This document shows, piece by piece, positions 13,367 through 14,976 of a stretch of DNA of 14,976 nt. Position numbers and translations under genes: made by a program. The stretch spans positions 1 through 14,976 of the forward strand of contig DATLDQ010000031.1 in NCBI GenBank assembly GCA_035525785.1, given 5' to 3'. Within the stretch, counting starts at the first letter, position 1. Each line of letters opens with the position of its first letter. The stretch is from CADEED01 sp035525785. Lineage in GTDB: Bacteria; Pseudomonadota; Gammaproteobacteria; Steroidobacterales; Steroidobacteraceae. Under the pieces are notes generated by a model. It searched no databases. It was not told the DNA's origin and worked only from the letters and a program-made list of their open reading frames with translations.

Positions 13367-14976
13367 ATGTCGGACGCGCGGAAAGAAGCAGCAGGCAGGA
13401 ATGCCACGACCGATCTGCCATTGCAGGCCCAGCTCATGGGCTCGCTGGCGCTCGTCCTTTTCCTGAGCGCGATCGCCGGCCTCATCGGTTACACCACCTT
13501 CGACGCGCACAACTTGCAGACCAGCGTCGAGGCCAAGGCCAGCGTGTACGCGACGAACCTCGCCGCGCAGCTCTACAACCCGATCGCGGCCGAAGACCCG
13601 ACCCTGGCCGAGGCGGTGATCCAGCCGCTGAAAAGCGATCGCAATGTATTCGGCATCGGCGTGTACTCGGTGAGCGGCAAGCTGCTCGCGAGTCATGGCA
13701 GCGTGCCGTCCAGACTCGCGAGCGCGGCCGAAGCCCGCCTCATGGACGACCGCACATACATGATCGTGCGTGACGTACCCATCGAGAAGGGTGCCTCCGG
13801 CCGGCTGCTGCTCGCCCTGTCCACCGAGCACATCGCCACGGCGCGCATGCGCGCTGCGCAGTTCCCCGCCATGACCACGGCTTTGGTGCTGCTGTTCGCG
13901 ATCCTGCTGGCGCTCGCCAACTCCTTCAGCGTGATGATGTCCGAGTGCGTGCGCATGTTCGAAGAGCGCCGCGAGATGGAGCGCACCGAGAAACAGCGTC
14001 TGGAAAAGCTGGTCTCCGAACGCACACGCGAACTGGAACGCGGCCGCGAACAATTCCGGCTGGTCGTCGAAGGCACGCAGGCGATCCCGTTCTCGCTCGA
14101 CGTCGAGGACGGGCACTTCGAATACATCGGCCCGCAGGGCCCGCAGCGTCTGGGCTTCAGTGAAGAGCTGTGGAAGCAGGCGGGCTTCCTCGACAGGCTC
14201 ATGCCGCGCGAGCGCAATGGCGCGGTTCGCAGCCGCATCGATCAAAGCGAGACAGGACACGTGGAGCTCGAGACCACGGTGCTCACGCAGGACGATCAGC
14301 GCGTCGATCTTCGCTGGGTGGTGAACTGCGAGACCAGCGATACCACCGGCCAGCACAAGCTCATGCGCGGCATGATGCTCGACGTCACCGAGCAGCGCCG
14401 CCTGGAGAATGACCTGGCGCAGGCGCAGAAGCTCGAGAGTGTCGGCCGCCTGGCGGCGGGTGTCGCGCACGAGATCAATACGCCCGTGCAGTTCGTTTCG
14501 GACAGCGTGCTCTTCGTGCGCGAGGCCATGGACGATCTCGCCGAAATCCTCGGCAAGTATCGCGAGCTGCGTGCCGCGACCCAAAGCACGATGAACGACA
14601 ACGACCAGCGTGCCGCCGTGCTTGCCGCCGCCAGGGCCGCCGGAGAAGCCGAGGACGACGCCGACCTCGACTACATCCTCGAGAACGCGCCCGTGGCGCT
14701 CGACCGCGCGCGCGACGGCCTCGGCCGCGTGGCGGCGATCGTGCGCTCGATGAAAGAGTTCGCGCATCCGGATCGCAAGGAGATGGCGCAGGCCGATCTC
14801 AATCAGGCGATCCAGAGCACGCTCGTCATCGCCTCCAACGAATACAAATACGTGGCCGAAGTCGAGACGAATCTCGGCGACGTGCCGCTCGTGAACTGCT
14901 ATGCGGGCGAGATCAATCAGGTCGTGTTGAATCTCATCGTGAATGCCGCCCACACGATCGGCGACGTCGTGAAGGG
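13367..14976 (+). CDS. Membrane-bound sensor histidine kinase, C-terminus cut by the right edge
   Basis: At least 536 codons of a two-component sensor kinase. GGAG (13358-13361) supports the ATG. It has a membrane helix at 23-45, a periplasmic sensor domain at about 46-165 (LYNPIAAEDPTLAEAVIQPL, FGIGVYSVSGKLLASHG), a second helix at about 168-190, then a coiled coil (about 196-230: MERTEKQRLEKLVSERTREL) in place of an obvious HAMP domain, a PAS-like domain at about 228-345 ending MMLDVTEQRRLENDL, the H-box with phospho-acceptor His368 (GVAHEINTPVQFV), and an N-box near 517-527 (EINQVVLNLIVNAAH). About 150 residues separate His368 and the N-box, longer than usual, because of an extended DHp helix region (about 395-470). 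The ligand and response regulator are unknown; the remaining ATPase half and any receiver domain lie outside the window. Confidence 0.92.
   Translation, partial: MSDARKEAAGRNATTDLPLQAQLMGSLALVLFLSAIAGLIGYTTFDAHNLQTSVEAKASVYATNLAAQLYNPIAAEDPTLAEAVIQPLKSDRNVFGIGVYSVSGKLLASHGSVPSRLASAAEARLMDDRTYMIVRDVPIEKGASGRLLLALSTEHIATARMRAAQFPAMTTALVLLFAILLALANSFSVMMSECVRMFEERREMERTEKQRLEKLVSERTRELERGREQFRLVVEGTQAIPFSLDVEDGHFEYIGPQGPQRLGFSEELWKQAGFLDRLMPRERNGAVRSRIDQSETGHVELETTVLTQDDQRVDLRWVVNCETSDTTGQHKLMRGMMLDVTEQRRLENDLAQAQKLESVGRLAAGVAHEINTPVQFVSDSVLFVREAMDDLAEILGKYRELRAATQSTMNDNDQRAAVLAAARAAGEAEDDADLDYILENAPVALDRARDGLGRVAAIVRSMKEFAHPDRKEMAQADLNQAIQSTLVIASNEYKYVAEVETNLGDVPLVNCYAGEINQVVLNLIVNAAHTIGDVVK

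Noticed and set aside
13286..14953. A 555-codon minus-strand frame across the kinase gene
   Set aside because: The plus strand carries H-box, N-box, membrane helices and a ribosome binding site; the antisense frame has none of these.
10702..14976. Prophage, integrative element or insertion sequence downstream of tRNA-Lys
   Set aside because: No integrase, transposase, terminal inverted repeats or duplicate of the tRNA 3' end is visible in the window, and base composition looks like that of neighbours.
1..14976. CRISPR array or toxin-antitoxin pair
   Set aside because: No regularly spaced repeats were seen, and no small paired genes of these families are present.

Overview
The window looks like chromosomal DNA of a high-GC gammaproteobacterium, plausibly in or near the Xanthomonadales/Steroidobacteraceae. 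This is inferred from the RelA type (synthetase motif EFDD with a decayed hydrolase half), the ruvCAB-ybgC-tolQRAB-pal-cpoB-queE-queC gene order, and codon use strongly biased to G/C at third positions. Species cannot be decided from the sequence alone.

Left part (1-1862): the N-terminal 552 codons of relA on the minus strand, running off the left edge, then a 205-bp divergent spacer. Centre (1863-10583): eleven plus-strand genes packed as one probable transcription unit. They are ruvC, ruvA and ruvB (Holliday-junction processing), ybgC (acyl-CoA thioesterase), tolQ, tolR, tolA, tolB, pal and cpoB (cell-envelope Tol-Pal machine and its periplasmic coordinator), and queE and queC (7-deazaguanine/queuosine precursor synthesis). 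Gaps are at most 44 nt and several junctions overlap by 4 nt (ATGA/GTGA) or 1 nt (TAATG), so translational coupling is likely. A tRNA-Lys(TTT) gene follows at 10626-10701.

Right part (10702-14976): three less conserved, monocistronic-looking plus-strand genes with long intergenic leaders. They are a small secreted EF-hand protein with Ser/Thr/Pro-rich flanks, a secreted protein with two tandem DUF1080 (3-keto-disaccharide hydrolase-type) domains, and a membrane histidine kinase with an extended DHp region that is cut by the right edge. A strong rho-independent-type terminator follows the DUF1080 gene.

The most interesting signal lies between the genes. Two sites matching the sigma-54 -24/-12 consensus with exact spacing, identical at 13 of 15 positions, precede the EF-hand gene and the histidine-kinase gene. 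The kinase gene also has a sigma-28 (FliA)-like element closer to its start. The DUF1080 gene has a long leader with two strong hairpins and an 11-mer shared with the second sigma-54-like site. The spacer before the kinase is packed with about seven inverted repeats. I see no CRISPR array, insertion sequence, phage gene or convincing new multi-gene system. The region left of the tRNA is ordinary core genome.
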